A stretch of 64,000 bases of DNA from Aphelenchoides besseyi. Its lineage: Eukaryota; Nematoda; Chromadorea; Rhabditida; Aphelenchoididae. The stretch spans positions 6,758,001 through 6,822,000 of the forward strand of contig JAMPIQ010000002.1 in the NCBI GenBank assembly GCA_024699855.1. Reading direction: 5' to 3'. The notes under the pieces are model-generated. The model saw nothing but the letters and a program-made list of their open reading frames with translations, made no database searches and was not told the origin of the DNA. This document shows, piece after piece, positions 1 to 11,482 of this stretch (positions within the stretch are counted from its first letter, which is position 1; every line of letters begins with the position of its first letter). The translations under genes were made by a program, and so were the position numbers.

Positions 1-3000
1 CAAAAGGTCGCCATTCCATCGCATATCTGTTTGTTTTTGTTGTCGATTCAAATATGCAAATTGAAAAATAAATAGAACAAAAATTGAGATCTGATTGTTG
101 TCGAACTGTTGGACATCTGCAATGACACGTGCCACCTTCGCAATACAGCTGCTCGTGGCGCAGCTGAGATTTTCGTCGATTTACAATACTCGAAATTGGA
201 TTCCATTCAAATGCCGAAACACAGTTTTTGATTTAAAACAAAGCACTTGTTTTCGTAAAATTAACCCACTACTTAAGGTAATTACCGTTTAAAAGTCAGT
301 TAATTAAATTTGATTTGAAGTTCAAAAAATCAATTTGTCCTATCAGAGTAACTATGACAAATAACGCTCATACCGAAGTCGCGTATTCAGTTTTCATCAT
401 CGGACATTGTACAGCAGAGTTGCCAACCAACTCTAAGTCCTTCTCAAAAACCACTACACTAAGACCGCACGCACGAGAAGTCTCCGAAAAAAGGAAGAAA
501 CAACATTCGATGGCAATCATTTGGATTTGAAGTTCTAAATAGGTATTTTAACGTTTAAAACCATCAAAATGTCTTGTGTGTTTGTGTTTGAAAGCTCAAC
601 GTGCGTTTCTTAAAAAGTCCACAAAGATCTCGTTAAATGAACTGATATAGACAGAAAGTTCTAGAGAGTAAAGTTCGTCGACAAGTGCACAGCAAATGTC
701 CTCACGAGGTTTCCCCGCAGGTGAAGATGATGAAATCAGGAGTTTTGATCGCATGAAGAAGTCAAGTTGCGCAGAAGTGACCGATGTCGTTCGGTGAATC
801 ACTCGTTTGTTTCGATGGCTCCGCGACCGTTTTGTTATACGAATTATACGCCCGAAAACTTTGTTATTGGCAAGCAGTTTTTTGTTTCAAAGTTTGTGAT
901 TAAAGTGATTTTATCTCATAGATTTGTTAATTGGAAATACATTATGTCTGTTTTTGATGCAAGATAAACAATTTAGCGATCGAAAGTCGGAGGAAAGCGT
1001 TTAACTTCCTTGTTCATTTGTATCACTATCAAGAGTGTATATTCAACCTATCAATTCACAAGCAACTATCCGCTTTTCATAAGACACACAACCTTTAAAT
1101 CGGCTTGTAATCGATGAGTTTCATTAATTCCACGAGGTCGTAAACTTCCGCTTTTCCAATAACCGCCACACATCAAAGTTGCTTGTATGGTTTGCAAAGT
1201 TTTTTACTTCCTTGTTTGTGTTTTTTCTTCAATCTCCCGTACAGCTCAGATGTTTTTAGTACCCTTGTTTTCCTCCAATTTCAAAAGATTGACATCAAGG
1301 TCTTTAGTCTTGATTGTATCGTACACTGTCGGGTTTCCCTATGATTATAAATGGCCATAAAAGTGATCATAAAATTTATCCTAACGATGTTTTGTTATGT
1401 TTTATATGCGGAAGTAAGTCGACGTTCTCATTCAATTGACAATTTCACGCAATTCGAGTCGTTTCATCGTCAGTCGAATCGTAGTATGAATTAAGTCAAT
1501 GTTTCTGTGAATTTGAACGTTTTTTTGTACGAACGGCAGACCTCGTGATCGTATTTGCGGTTATCAGTTTTGGGCAAAGTGCAAAAGACTTCGACTGCTG
1601 TCGTCGGAACTGATCATTGGACTTCTTTCAGTTTTGTTTTCATTCTATTGTTGATTCTTGAAACAAACTTAATGGAATGTGCACGAACCTTATCTCCTAC
1701 TCACAGATTGTTCGCAGTTGAGTTCATGTTTTGTTGCTGTTTATTCCAAAACTAGTTGTTGTCTATTTGTTTACTGGTATTCGGCCTTCGTCTGAGCATT
1801 TGAAATCAGAACTTGGAGGCGAAGATCCCGAAGTTTTTAGACGTTTTATTCGAGGAAATCGCTAAGCTCGTAAAAAGAAGAGACCATTTCAATGCAAAAT
1901 TATTAAGTACGTGCTAAAGAGCAGCTCGAAATTCTGAACGAAAAAATCTGATTTTTCTTGAATGTGCTTTTTTAGTTTCAATCATAAACTGATGGGACGC
2001 TAGAAAGTTTTCGGAAATCGAGAGGATTCTTGTTGAATTGGCACTCTTGAAGTTTTGAGCTTTTGCAGTTTCAAACCGACGATATTGCGAGTGTTCCTTA
2101 GACCTGCTCTTTGAGACAACATGACATAAAAAACAAAAGTCGTAATGTCACGAGTTAACCAAGTCGGCTGAGTTTAACGTTCCGGCCGTTGAATGGCGGC
2201 AAATGAAAAACGAAGAGCGAAATCAACACCCCACGACATGCGGCTGTCATTTGATTTGCGGAACATCGTTAGTGAAAGGTTAAGGTTTTTGGTTAAAGTG
2301 CTAATCGTTCTTGAAGAAACGATTCCAATGCTGAACGCCAATATTGACAGTTCTTGTTTTGCTTGCGGTTATTGACGACTATTTCATTCGACTTTACAGT
2401 TCTATTTTTACTCTGTCTTAAGTTCATTTGAACACATTAGTTCCGTTCAACTTATTCGCTTTGAAAACAAAAATTGAAATTGTTTGCATTCGACAGACCA
2501 GTGTCATCGGCTTAGAGGTGTTGAGTCTATTAGCCGAGTTGCGTGAGCTCAATCATGAAAAACATTCGTAATCGGCTTTTCATTCCAACCAAGTCATAAC
2601 GTTTGAAACCAGGCCGTATGACCTCCGATGAGTTTTTTGATCTGATCGCAAACGTGTGATTCACAATCGGTCGGATATACTCATATTTCGTTGTGCCTGA
2701 GGGAATGCCTGAGGCTACGATGAACCAAAAGGTTTGCTTCGGAACGCCGACCTTACGTTTTACCGTTAACTTCGGACTTCTTGATGGATGAAGAGGAACA
2801 TACGTGCTTCTTTCCATGCTCAATCGCAGCGATTTTGTTCGTTGTCCATTTCGCTCTCTAAACCTGTTCGCATTGATCCATCGCAGGTACTTTGATCCAA
2901 ATTACGCGCGCGACTGCGTAACGTGCTTATGATGAGTGAAATGACAAATTTGAACGAGCGCATTGTGCAACTTTTGTACGATTGGAGGCGTCGAATACAC

Positions 3001-4896
3001 GCAACTCAATTGACCGTCGGTGCTTACCATCATGCAACTTCAACTGTCCGTTTCGTCATTTTACGGTTAGATCAAATACAAAGTGGTCATTAGATAGCAC
3101 AGGATTTTGTTTAAACGTGGCTGCTTGACATAGTTGTGTTCAATTGACTTTGTTCAGCAATTTGCGCCAATACATTCTGTTATTGGCATTCGCGTCTGAC
3201 CATCACTTTTCATTTCACAATACTTGTTCTGAAATTCGCACTGTTTTTGGTATCAATCGATCGTTCTTTCGATAACAGATGACTAAATTCTAATCAACGT
3301 CACAAGTCGAAACGCAACATTTGACTGTTGAAAGCGACGTAAAATTTCCCACCGCGAATTCGATGATTCTTGAGGTTCTGATTCGAATTTGGAAATCGTA
3401 CTAATCAATGATCGAGAATCCTCTTTTGCACAAATCAGTCTCTCTTTTTGCATTTGCAGTCGATTATCTTTGTTTATCAGTCAGCAACATAATCCTTGCG
3501 AATCGAGTTCTGCAAAATTGACGAAATGATTTTGTTGAGGCCTCGAATTTCGCCAAAATCGTTTTTTTTCTGACTGGTCTCGAACGTCGGTTTCATAAAT
3601 TCAATGCGCATTATTCTGATGTTTAAATGCCTCTCTTTTCTCTACACGTTTCTGATGTCAGCTGCTTGTGAGGACTCCAATGTCTCGGTGTAAACAAAAC
3701 ATTCATTGGGAAACAGTTCGTGGTTGTTTGCGACAAAGATTGAACGACTCGCTTTCCCTCGTGTGTGACGTGAATTCGATTGTCTGCTTTCTATCAGAGA
3801 CGAGTCTTTCAATTTCGCTCTTCCGTTCGGCCACACCGTTGGATTGCTTCACTCAACGATTTCTGTGTTAACGTTTGAAGTTCGGTTTTATTTTCATACT
3901 CTAAACTTTGAGTTTGTTCGAACGTTGAGTTCTGCTTATCAAATAAAAGTGTTTAATGTCCTTGGCCCAAACAAACGGACATGACTCCGGACTTCTGTCG
4001 TGTAGATTGCACCTCCGAGCGATCAATTTGTCTTAGTGACACGAGTCTTAGTTTGTTCGATTGACTTCATCTGTGAGACAAAAGACGGAATTCGTGCTTC
4101 ATTAGATTGATTGATAAAAACGCGCGTAGAAACATTAAACGTGATACTTTTTGTGAAGACTTCGAATGCGAACTAGACTATGAACCTTTAGTTCAAATTG
4201 ATATCTTCTGTTCCAATAGTTTCAAATTTAAAAGTTTTTTAGAGGTCCTATTCAAAAGAACATGTGCGGACGTCTGGTCTGTTCATCAATTTCGAGTTGA
4301 CATACGAGCAAGGTCGATGGATACGCTCGGTCGCACTCAACTCACTTTCCTGTCTTCGCTTTCGCGCTTTTTGTTTTGGTTTACCGCTAAAAATTCGATC
4401 GTTGCACATGTTCCCGCCTCTCATTAGCTTCTCAACAAACAACCACCGTTCAAATAGCACCAACGGTCACGCCCAGTAATGAACAGATCAGAAACCTCGA
4501 TAAGCGGATCCATTTAAAAGTTCGTGGCCATTAACGAATTGAATTTGGCAGCGGAGTCAACTGCTGTATCCTTTGTTTCTTGAATCGCGCGCACTCATAG
4601 AATCGTTGTGATCCAATGTGTCATTACTTTCTTTCGACTACACTTGGCCCGTGGTTCTATTTGGGCATAGGAAGCGTTTTGGCTATGACTATCGATTAGC
4701 TCATTTTACAGTGAGGTGACAGCAAGGTCGTCTTTTGAAACGATCCGTTTCGTCTGCTTCGCTTCAAGCGAAAGTTTACAATTACCATTGAATTCGTGAC
4801 ATTGACCTTGATTTTATATAAAAACTTCGTTTTCATCGCGACTCACGCGTATTTTGTAGATTCTGATTTTGAATTTCAGTTGAAAAAATCTGAACA
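1..4896. other. No recognisable gene; long non-coding stretch
   Basis: Only short open frames (about 100 codons at most) occur on either strand. None shows family motifs, consistent splice sites or a signal peptide that I could recognise. I saw no tRNA box, tandem array or transposon end. It probably includes the upstream region of the kelch gene that follows. Confidence 0.5.
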
Positions 4897-7067
4897 ATGC
4901 GATGGACGGTGAAGCTCGAAGGTGGACCGAAACGTAAGTTTTAGTTTTGCAGAATATTCCTAGAATGTTTATTGAATACGATTGTGTGATTACAGAATGA
5001 TGTGTCTGTTGTTTAGGTGTGAATCATGCTGCTTGTGCGATTGGCGATAAAATCTATTCGTTTGGAGGCTACTGCTCCGGGGAAATACGTTCAACACGTT
5101 CTCCACTTGACGTTCATGTTTTGGACACAAGTGAGTTGTTTTGGCGAGTGAAAGTAGTGGTCGATAAGATCTTCCATTACATTGTCTGGTTTTTTCTTAA
5201 TTTCGAAAGGTTTTGGTCAACAAAATTAGCTGTTAAAGTTTCGTGGATACTCATTTCGTTGATTTCAGATACCTATCGTTGGAGTCGAGTGTTTGGCGAG
5301 AGTCCGATAAAGCGAATCTCATCTGTCACGAATCGAACTGTCAGCTTTACCGAGGATTTCGATTCGCAGTACATGGATTTCAACGACTCGTTGGAAGATG
5401 ATGAAAACGAATACAGCGGCATTATGCCAAGCTTCTCGTATAACGATGCTACGGACGAATTAGCTAGAGAACCAATGAGTGAAGAGGAGCTCACTGCTCT
5501 CGATTGGCATTACAATCCCTTGGCTATCAATGAAAATCAGGGTGAAATGAACCTTGATGAACTTAAAACAACGCCGTTCCAACGATACGGACATTCAGTC
5601 TGTGAATTCAACAAGAAAGCGTATTTGTGGGGTGGTCGAAATGACGAGTTTGGAGCATCGAAATTGTTGCACGAATATGATCCCGGTATGTTTCTGTTTT
5701 GTTCGTTTGCGACTGTAAATTTTTACAAGTTTTTCGATTTTTGATCATTCAAATCAACTTGAGTTTTACGAACTCATCTAATTCGCGGTTATCAACGAAC
5801 CTTATTCGTACTTTATTCTTTGTTCGTTTGGCAGTTTCTTTCCACGTTGTTTTTTACGCGAGTTGATGATAAGTGAGGGGTATTATTGACTTAATGGAAC
5901 CGTAAAGTTGCTGCTGTTTATCAGAGTTTTCGGTTTATTAGCACTGTCATTAAACGATGCGTCTTCCGAAACGTGATTTCAATACTGATGACTTGCAGTT
6001 GTGGGAGTTGTTTGTCTGTTGAGCACGCGATTCATTTTGTTAAACATGCAAATAGTCTTATCTTCCTAATGAGAACATACGCGAATTGCGTGCGTTGCGG
6101 ACAAAGTGCAAAGATCTCTTGTTTCCCTTTCACAATCCACTTATTCATCATTTGAAAATAAAGTCCAATCTTTTTAGCTACGAATTCCTGGTCAAGTATT
6201 GATGTGAAAGGTTACATTCCGCCGGCCAGAGATGGTCACTCTTGCGTTGTTTGGGGACACAAAATGATCGTATTTGGTGGATTTGAAGAGGACAATCAGC
6301 GGTTTTCGTCCGAGACCTACGTTTTCGATTTTCTCACTTCTCAATGGACAGAATTGAAGACTGAGGGAGTTCCACCGCAATATCGTGACTTCCATGCCGC
6401 TTGCGTTTTGAACGATCGAATGTACGTTTTTGGAGGACGATGCGATGAACGAGGACAGTGGCATTCGAACATTGATTATTACGATCCGTTCATTCACTAC
6501 CTCGATCTTACAACCAACACATGGCATACTCCGAAACAGCTCGAAGAATCGTCGCCACCTGGTCGACGTTCCAACACTTTGTGGTCGTATAACGAAAAGA
6601 TTTACATGTTCGGTGGCTATGAAAGCAAATTTGATCGTCACTTCAATGATCTTTACTGCTTTGATCCGAAAACTTCCACATGGTCGCTAATGAAACCTGC
6701 CGGAGAAAAAGCACCTAGTGCTCGTCGTCGTCAATGTTCGGTTGTTGTGGACAATCGACTGTTTCTCTTCGGCGGTACACGACCACACGAAAAGAGACGT
6801 GGTGCGTTGATTGATTTGGGCGACTTATACGTTTTGGATTATGGTAAGTTCAAAGTTCATAAAGACATACTAACTAACTGCTCTTTTAGAAAACAAGTTG
6901 TCATCCATCTGCATCGATACACTGCTTCGAAGCACGTTCTATCCTAAATATGCGTATTTGTTGCCAGAACACATTTGGTAAGTTGAAATTGAATAAGCTT
7001 TAACTAACAAAGATACTTCAGTCAAGACATTGAGTCAATGGTCACACCAAACGAATTGAGTCACTGA
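4897..7067 (+). CDS. KLHDC3: Kelch domain-containing protein 3 (KLHDC3) orthologue
   Basis: KLHDC3 is a kelch beta-propeller. In vertebrates it is a substrate receptor of a CUL2 ubiquitin ligase that reads C-terminal glycine degrons. Six exons (4897-4933, 5017-5130, 5269-5685, 6178-6843, 6890-6977, 7022-7067) join in frame to 455 residues. The start MRWTVKLEGGPKR and the next exon NHAACAIGDKIYSFGGYCSG closely follow the vertebrate N-terminus. Later kelch blades read YGHSVCEFNKKAYLWGGRND, ARDGHSCVVWGHKMIVFGGF, RDFHAACVLNDRMYVFGGR and RRRQCSVVVDNRLFLFGGT. The end, LPEHICQDIESM, fits the family tail. Human KLHDC3 is about 382 residues; the extra length is an acidic insert between the first two blades (from about 5300 to 5565). 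The ATG follows a TTTCAG tract, so trans-splicing is possible. Confidence 0.93.
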
Positions 7068-7599
7068 TTGGTTTTGATTGAACACACGTTGAAGGTGCTA
7101 AAGTTCTTTATCGAGCGTACAACAATTCTATCTTGCTGCCAAAGTATTTTTGATATTTTTTACACCAAATTTTTTTCGAACATCGGTCATTGTTCCACAC
7201 AACATTCAATTGTTCTCACTTAAGATCGTTCACGCATTGTCTTAATGCCGAACTCTCTCCAACTTCTCATTTATACCTTCTAGTGTCTACGGGTCGCATT
7301 TCCGACAATGTACATAGATATTTTCACAAACTGAGTGAGTACGATTATTACCACTTATTTCTTCTTAACTCTCGCTAAATTCTTCGGGTATCTGAGTTAG
7401 CTAAACCATTTGTTTTGAACGGTTTGTAGTTTTGCTTTTCAATTGTATGCATAAAAAGATGTTTATCAGCTACAGTTTCTAATGTTGAACGAAACGATTA
7501 GTCGACTCAAATAACAACGTTGTGGTTTGACTTTCTATCCACGTTAGAGATACTTGAGTAGTTCGATAGTAAAGAGAGTTTGGATGTTTTTAGAAACTG
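7068..7599. other. Intergenic gap, nothing recognised
   Basis: 532 bases between KLHDC3 and RCE1 on the same strand. Short open frames only, without family motifs. It should contain the KLHDC3 3' UTR and the RCE1 promoter. Confidence 0.5.
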
Positions 7600-8554
7600 A
7601 TGGCATCAATGGATACGTGGTTTTACTCGTCGACGGCCGTAGTCATACCGTTCGGATACGTTGCTTCGTTGTATTTGTTCGATCGTAACCAGTTCTATCA
7701 AAATCATCCACAAACAATCAAACGACGATTTCTGGGTGTTGCGTTGAGCACAAGCATCTCATTCGGTGCAACGTATTGCTTGTTGAAATGGAACTATGCG
7801 AACCCGATTGAAGAAATGGGAGTAGTCATCACGATACAGTCAATGAAACGCACGATCATATCGTCCGCCATTTTGTTGTTCATTTACTTCGGTACAATAA
7901 TCATGGAGGTGTTGGAGAGCGGGCAGCGTTACCGTTGGAGTTGGCTGAGTGGGTTCGAACACGACAAACGTTCTAATCAACGAAAGCTTTAGGCTTTTCG
8001 GCGTGGCGAGAATCGTTAACTGAGCTGACTTGGTGGAAACATATTGTTGTTGTAAGGAGATTAATCAATTTCCTCAGCTAATTCATTCGTTTTCGGCGCC
8101 ATTCACCGAAGAACTGGCATTTCGCGGATGCTCAGCAATTCTATTGCGCCATTGTTTTGGTCCTATGGTTGCTATTTATGTTCAGCCAGTTTTCTTTTCA
8201 CTTTGTCATTATCATCATCTGTATGACGACGTCCAACAAGGTGAAACATGGACAAGAGCAATCGTGGAACGAAGTAAGAGCTCAAAGAAATAAGACACGC
8301 TAATTACAAGTATTGTAGCGATTCAAGGAGTCTACACGTATTTGTTTGGTGTTTATGCCACTTATCTTGCTGTTGAACATAGAAATTTATTGCCCGCAAT
8401 TGTTGCTCATTCGATTTGCAATCGTTTCGGTCTTCCTCGTGTTTTCGATGTTCCTTCCTTTCAACCTCGTTCCGAACAGCCGTTCATTTACGCTGCGCAT
8501 TTCGCAGGTCTTGTCCTTTTTTCCTATTGTTTTCCGTTTGTTGTTTCTTTTTGA
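7600..8554 (+). CDS. RCE1: CAAX prenyl protease 2 (RCE1)
   Basis: RCE1 is an ER intramembrane protease that removes the AAX tripeptide from prenylated CAAX proteins such as Ras. The first exon codes for several membrane segments after MASMDTWFYSSTAVVIPFG. The catalytic exon, after the acceptor near 8079, has the family EExxxR motif in APFTEELAFRGCSAILLRH and the second motif in FFSLCHYHHLYDD. The next exon (acceptor near 8318) gives IQGVYTYLFGVYATYLAVEH and the final H-x-x-x-N motif in AIVAHSICNRFGLP. The C-terminus runs through a hydrophobic segment to TGA at 8554. The junction between about 7935 and 7992 is the weakest part: a splice to GCTTTTCGG at 7993 restores frame, but I could not fix the donor. 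It is shorter than human RCE1. Confidence 0.88.
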
Positions 8555-8804
8555 CTGATCGGGGGATTTTGTTTGCGAAAAGTGTTTTCCGATTGATGGA
8601 TTGCGGGATTTCTCTTCATGCCTATTTGGGCCTTTCGTAAGCATCTCAACCAATTTGCCAGCATTTTAGCGCATGACGGGTTATTGTATGAGTACTTATT
8701 GATATAAACTCTCTACTATGACCGGCATCATGAATGTAGTTGAGAGCAATTCAAAAGTAACGACGCTGATCAACATAGACTTCACGTTCTGTAGCTTCTA
8801 AACG

Positions 8805-9460
8805 GAGACCGTTGTTAACAAGTTTATTAATGGAATCGACGAATGTTTTGACGATTCGTTGCGTGGACTCGTACTTGACGACTCGAATCTTCGTTTTCAT
8901 CCGGTAAGAGCCGAAATGTTCGATCTTCTTTCTGCGACAGATTCGATGAGCTTTGGGTTATCAAGAGATTGTTTAGCAAAATCCACGTCTTGTTTACGAC
9001 ATGATTTGGACGATTTAAAACAACGTGGAATCGTTGGGTTGTTATCGTTCGCAGATCAGGGCCTGAGCCGGCTGTTGCTGGTACTGATTTCAATTTGCAG
9101 TCATTTGATTGTTTCGACTTTTAGGATTTGTAGGATCGAATGCTCTTACGGCCAGTATTTCGGGAGCTCTTTTTGTAATTAAAAAATGAAACATAAGTAA
9201 TAGAGTGATATTATTAGGCATCACATCCACCTGTTCATATTGCTGACGCGTTGGTTGCTTGTTATTCTGATGCCGGAACAATTGTGATTTTGAATAACTA
9301 CACAGGCGAGAGACTTAACCTTGGCATTGAATTAGAACGGTTCAAAACTTCATGTTCGCCTGAGAACGAGACAACCTTGCTGTTGAGATGGTTTTCGCAT
9401 GCAATCTGGGTGCAGTCAGCGAACATTTGTGACGATATTGTGCTGCAAACGCCTTCATTT
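8805..9460 (+). pseudogene. Decayed triokinase/dihydroxyacetone kinase (DhaK-domain) fragment
   Basis: The N-terminal half of a DAK1 domain can be followed in pieces. FINGIDECFDDSLRGLV (8823 on) matches the family start. LRHDLDDLKQRGIVGLLS (about 8994-9047) matches the strand before the glycine loop. SGPEPAVAG follows one frame away, where the family has GGGSGHEP. The piece GFVGSNALTASISGALF is next, and then DAGTIVILNNYTGERLNLGI (9271 on) corresponds to the nucleotide-loop block. Two GT-AG introns between the later pieces still look usable. No start codon lies in frame upstream. The glycine loop has lost its GGG and catalytic His, a one-base frameshift interrupts it, and homology stops near 9460, before the rest of DhaK and all of DhaL. 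I infer an old truncated gene copy. Confidence 0.7.
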
Positions 9461-9605
9461 GTTCTCGTTTTAGTTTGTGAATCGGCGTTTGCTATTCTTT
9501 TCGCTGTTTTTTAGAATTTTAAGTGATCAGTTGCTTTACTTCTTTGCAGCGCGTTCTACTTATCTCTTATAAGTTACATTCGTTCAAACGTTGTTTAAGT
9601 TGACA

Positions 9606-10431
9606 ATGCTCGAGGAAACTGCGCGAAATCTTGAAAAGACGCTCTTCACGACGTCCCATCCGAATGATCTCTTGCACCTATGCGTTGTCGTTTTCGACAA
9701 GAAGCACGCGGTCTCTTTCCGTCATGGGCCTCATAAGTCGTACGAGAAAGGCCAAGGGATTGTTTTGCACAATGTGGTTGAGCCGAGTTTGAAGATTAAG
9801 GTTTGTTTTTTCAATCATTCGAACTATTTGCCAAATTTAAACTTTTCGGGTCGTTGTGAGCGCTATTTCCGAAAGTCACGACTTCATTGTTTTCGAGCCG
9901 ATCAATCAAGAATTCCCGAACTATTCGCATGGTTGTGGTGTAATGTATCCCGGACAGACGTATAAGCAGTTGGGAGTCAGTGCAGATCGACAGCCTACGT
10001 GGAACGATGGAACCATTTCGGAGAAGCGTGGTAGGTCTAATTTCTTAATTTGATAGATATTAGTTGATTAATTTAGTTGGCTTCTTCGTCGGAACTTCAC
10101 ATGGAAAGCGTGGAGATTCAGGTCCCGGCATCTTCAATTCAAGCGGCTACTTTATTGGAATTTCGATTGGCACAAAGGATTTCGTCTTCAATGATCTTCA
10201 AAATCTGCCAATTGCAGAAGTTGCAGCTCACCATCCGGATACGCAAATTATCAACTCTGATGTTATCCTGTTTGCTGGAGGTATCATTGGCTCAGATGTA
10301 AGTTCATTTAGTTAGAGAACTATTTTGGTTTTTATATTTAGTTTGAGCCGCCCAAAAAGAAGCATTCGGTGATGGCCGACCCCGAATTAGATGGGAGGAC
10401 GAGATGCAAAAGCACCTTGGGCGCCCCCGCG
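9606..10431 (+). CDS. Trypsin-like serine peptidase domain protein, C-terminus rewritten by a retroelement; possibly decaying
   Basis: The domain is recognised from the Ser nucleophile block RGDSGPGIFNSSGYFIGISI (exon 10070-10300), a likely Asp in SHDFIVFEP and a likely His in KHAVSFRHGPHK. These follow the order of the trypsin-like peptidase fold. No signal peptide is visible in MLEETARNLEKTLF. The last exon should have read FEPPKKKHASETK then stop. A 12-bp-duplicating insertion now makes it read FEPPKKKHSVMADPELDG and stop at 10429-10431. Between about 9800 and 9865 no AG acceptor joins KIK to VVSAISESHD in frame, so either a non-canonical intron or a frameshift is present. Start chosen at the first ATG (9606). 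It could be a functional peptidase with an altered tail or a young pseudogene. Confidence 0.6.
10354..10365 (+). repeat. Left target-site duplication of the retroelement
   Basis: AAAAAGAAGCAT here is repeated exactly at 10604-10615. Removing the bases between the two copies plus one copy restores an open reading frame that ends in a normal stop. Confidence 0.85.
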
Positions 10432-10603
10432 TAACCGATCCAGCTACATGGTCAGCAGCAGCAAACAACCAACGCCGATGGCAACAACTCGGCAATACTT
10501 TCGAACTACCACGACCAGCCCGACGACGAACATGACGTTGACAGCCACCAACGCAAAACCTCTCTTTCATTTGACTGCGAGATTGGAATAAAAATTGAAA
10601 TTG
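10366..10603 (+). mobile_element. 5'-truncated non-LTR retrotransposon copy (about 238 bp)
   Basis: The frame from 10371 to the stop at 10535 reads GRPRIRWEDEMQKHLGRPRV, then WSAAANNQRRWQQLGNTF. This is the familiar end of the reverse transcriptase ORF of non-LTR elements, the (G)RPxxRWxDD...W...A..R..W..L block. It is followed by a short 3' UTR and an A-rich tail with an ATTGAA repeat, as in RTE/Jockey-like elements. Twelve-base direct repeats flank it. Everything 5' of the last 54 codons is missing, the usual result of incomplete target-primed reverse transcription. Perfect flanking repeats suggest a recent insertion. The exact clade cannot be told from so short a piece. Confidence 0.85.
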
Positions 10604-10615
10604 AAAAAGAAGCAT
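10604..10615 (+). repeat. Right target-site duplication of the retroelement
   Basis: Exact copy of 10354-10365. From here the original gene end continues as H-A-S-E-T-K and TGA (to about 10633), followed by an AATAAA near 10678. Confidence 0.85.
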
Positions 10616-10785
10616 GCGTCTGAAACGAAGTGAACTCTAAGATCTTCAATTGTTGTAAATTGTTCTCTTGCGAGTAGAATAAACTTGATTTCTAATACTG
10701 CAGCTTGTGAATATCTGTACTTATATTTATTCCTGTGATGTGGTTCAAATTTGTTTAATTTCTACAATTTTCTTTGTCCCTTTAA

Positions 10786-11255
10786 ATGGTCTACTTCATC
10801 TTGAATTTGACCCGCTACATCTGCTCGAAGGATAGTCGTTCTCTTTACAAAATAACTACACTCAATAATACGATCACTGTCAACGATACTTTCACTGGAG
10901 AATCCAGGTTATTTGTGTAAGAGAGATTGGAGACTTTCTTAAATTTCAGGACGATCAATGCAGATGAGAACAGACGGATTGGTCATTGGACCAGCTACTA
11001 CCTGGATCAAGAAGGCCGCATTTTTTCGTTTCTCAACAAAAAAAGTGGTTACCATTGGACGGTACTAACAATTAACTCCACTTTTACTTCAATCACGGCG
11101 CAACACACGACATTGAATGCTGAAACATGAGATAGATTTTATATTCGTTTTCTGGCTACGCCGACGCAAATCGTTCCGTAGTTTTAAGATTCAACATGTC
11201 AGAAAAACAATCTTCGACTTCTGCTACAACAACGATCGAGTCGAATGCTCGATGA
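10786..11255 (+). CDS. Small three-exon protein of unknown function
   Basis: I do not recognise the family. ATG at 10786 opens MVYFILNLTRYICSKD. A GT-AG intron of about 45 nt joins FTGESR to TINADENRRIGHWTSYYLDQ, and a second intron (GTACTA... to GAGATAG) joins SGYHWT to ILYSFSGYADANRSVVLRF. Stop at 11253-11255, followed at once by AATAAA near 11261. The phases agree across both introns and the poly(A) signal sits where expected, which is why I call it real. About 120 residues, rich in short beta-like stretches and polar residues, with a Ser/Thr-rich end. It may extend upstream, since the first exon has no clear leader. Confidence 0.45.
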
Positions 11256-11482
11256 GTCCAATAAACTTTGGACTCTACAGTAGGCCCGTGCCCGTGCAAT
11301 TGAATAAAGTTGTGTTCATCTCGCTTCGGTGATTAGTGGACCTTCCTCTACTACTCTTGTCTTACATATATACCAACAAATTGTAGAAACTTTTGTCCAA
11401 AGGTGCAACAGTTGACTCGAGAGCGTCTATTCTCTAAGAGTAACTCACGAACAATCGCTGGATTGGCAATTTTTCGAATAAG

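Noticed and set aside
2530..2823. 97-codon minus frame in the left gene-free stretch
   Set aside because: I could find no family match or splice partner; composition is not distinctive.
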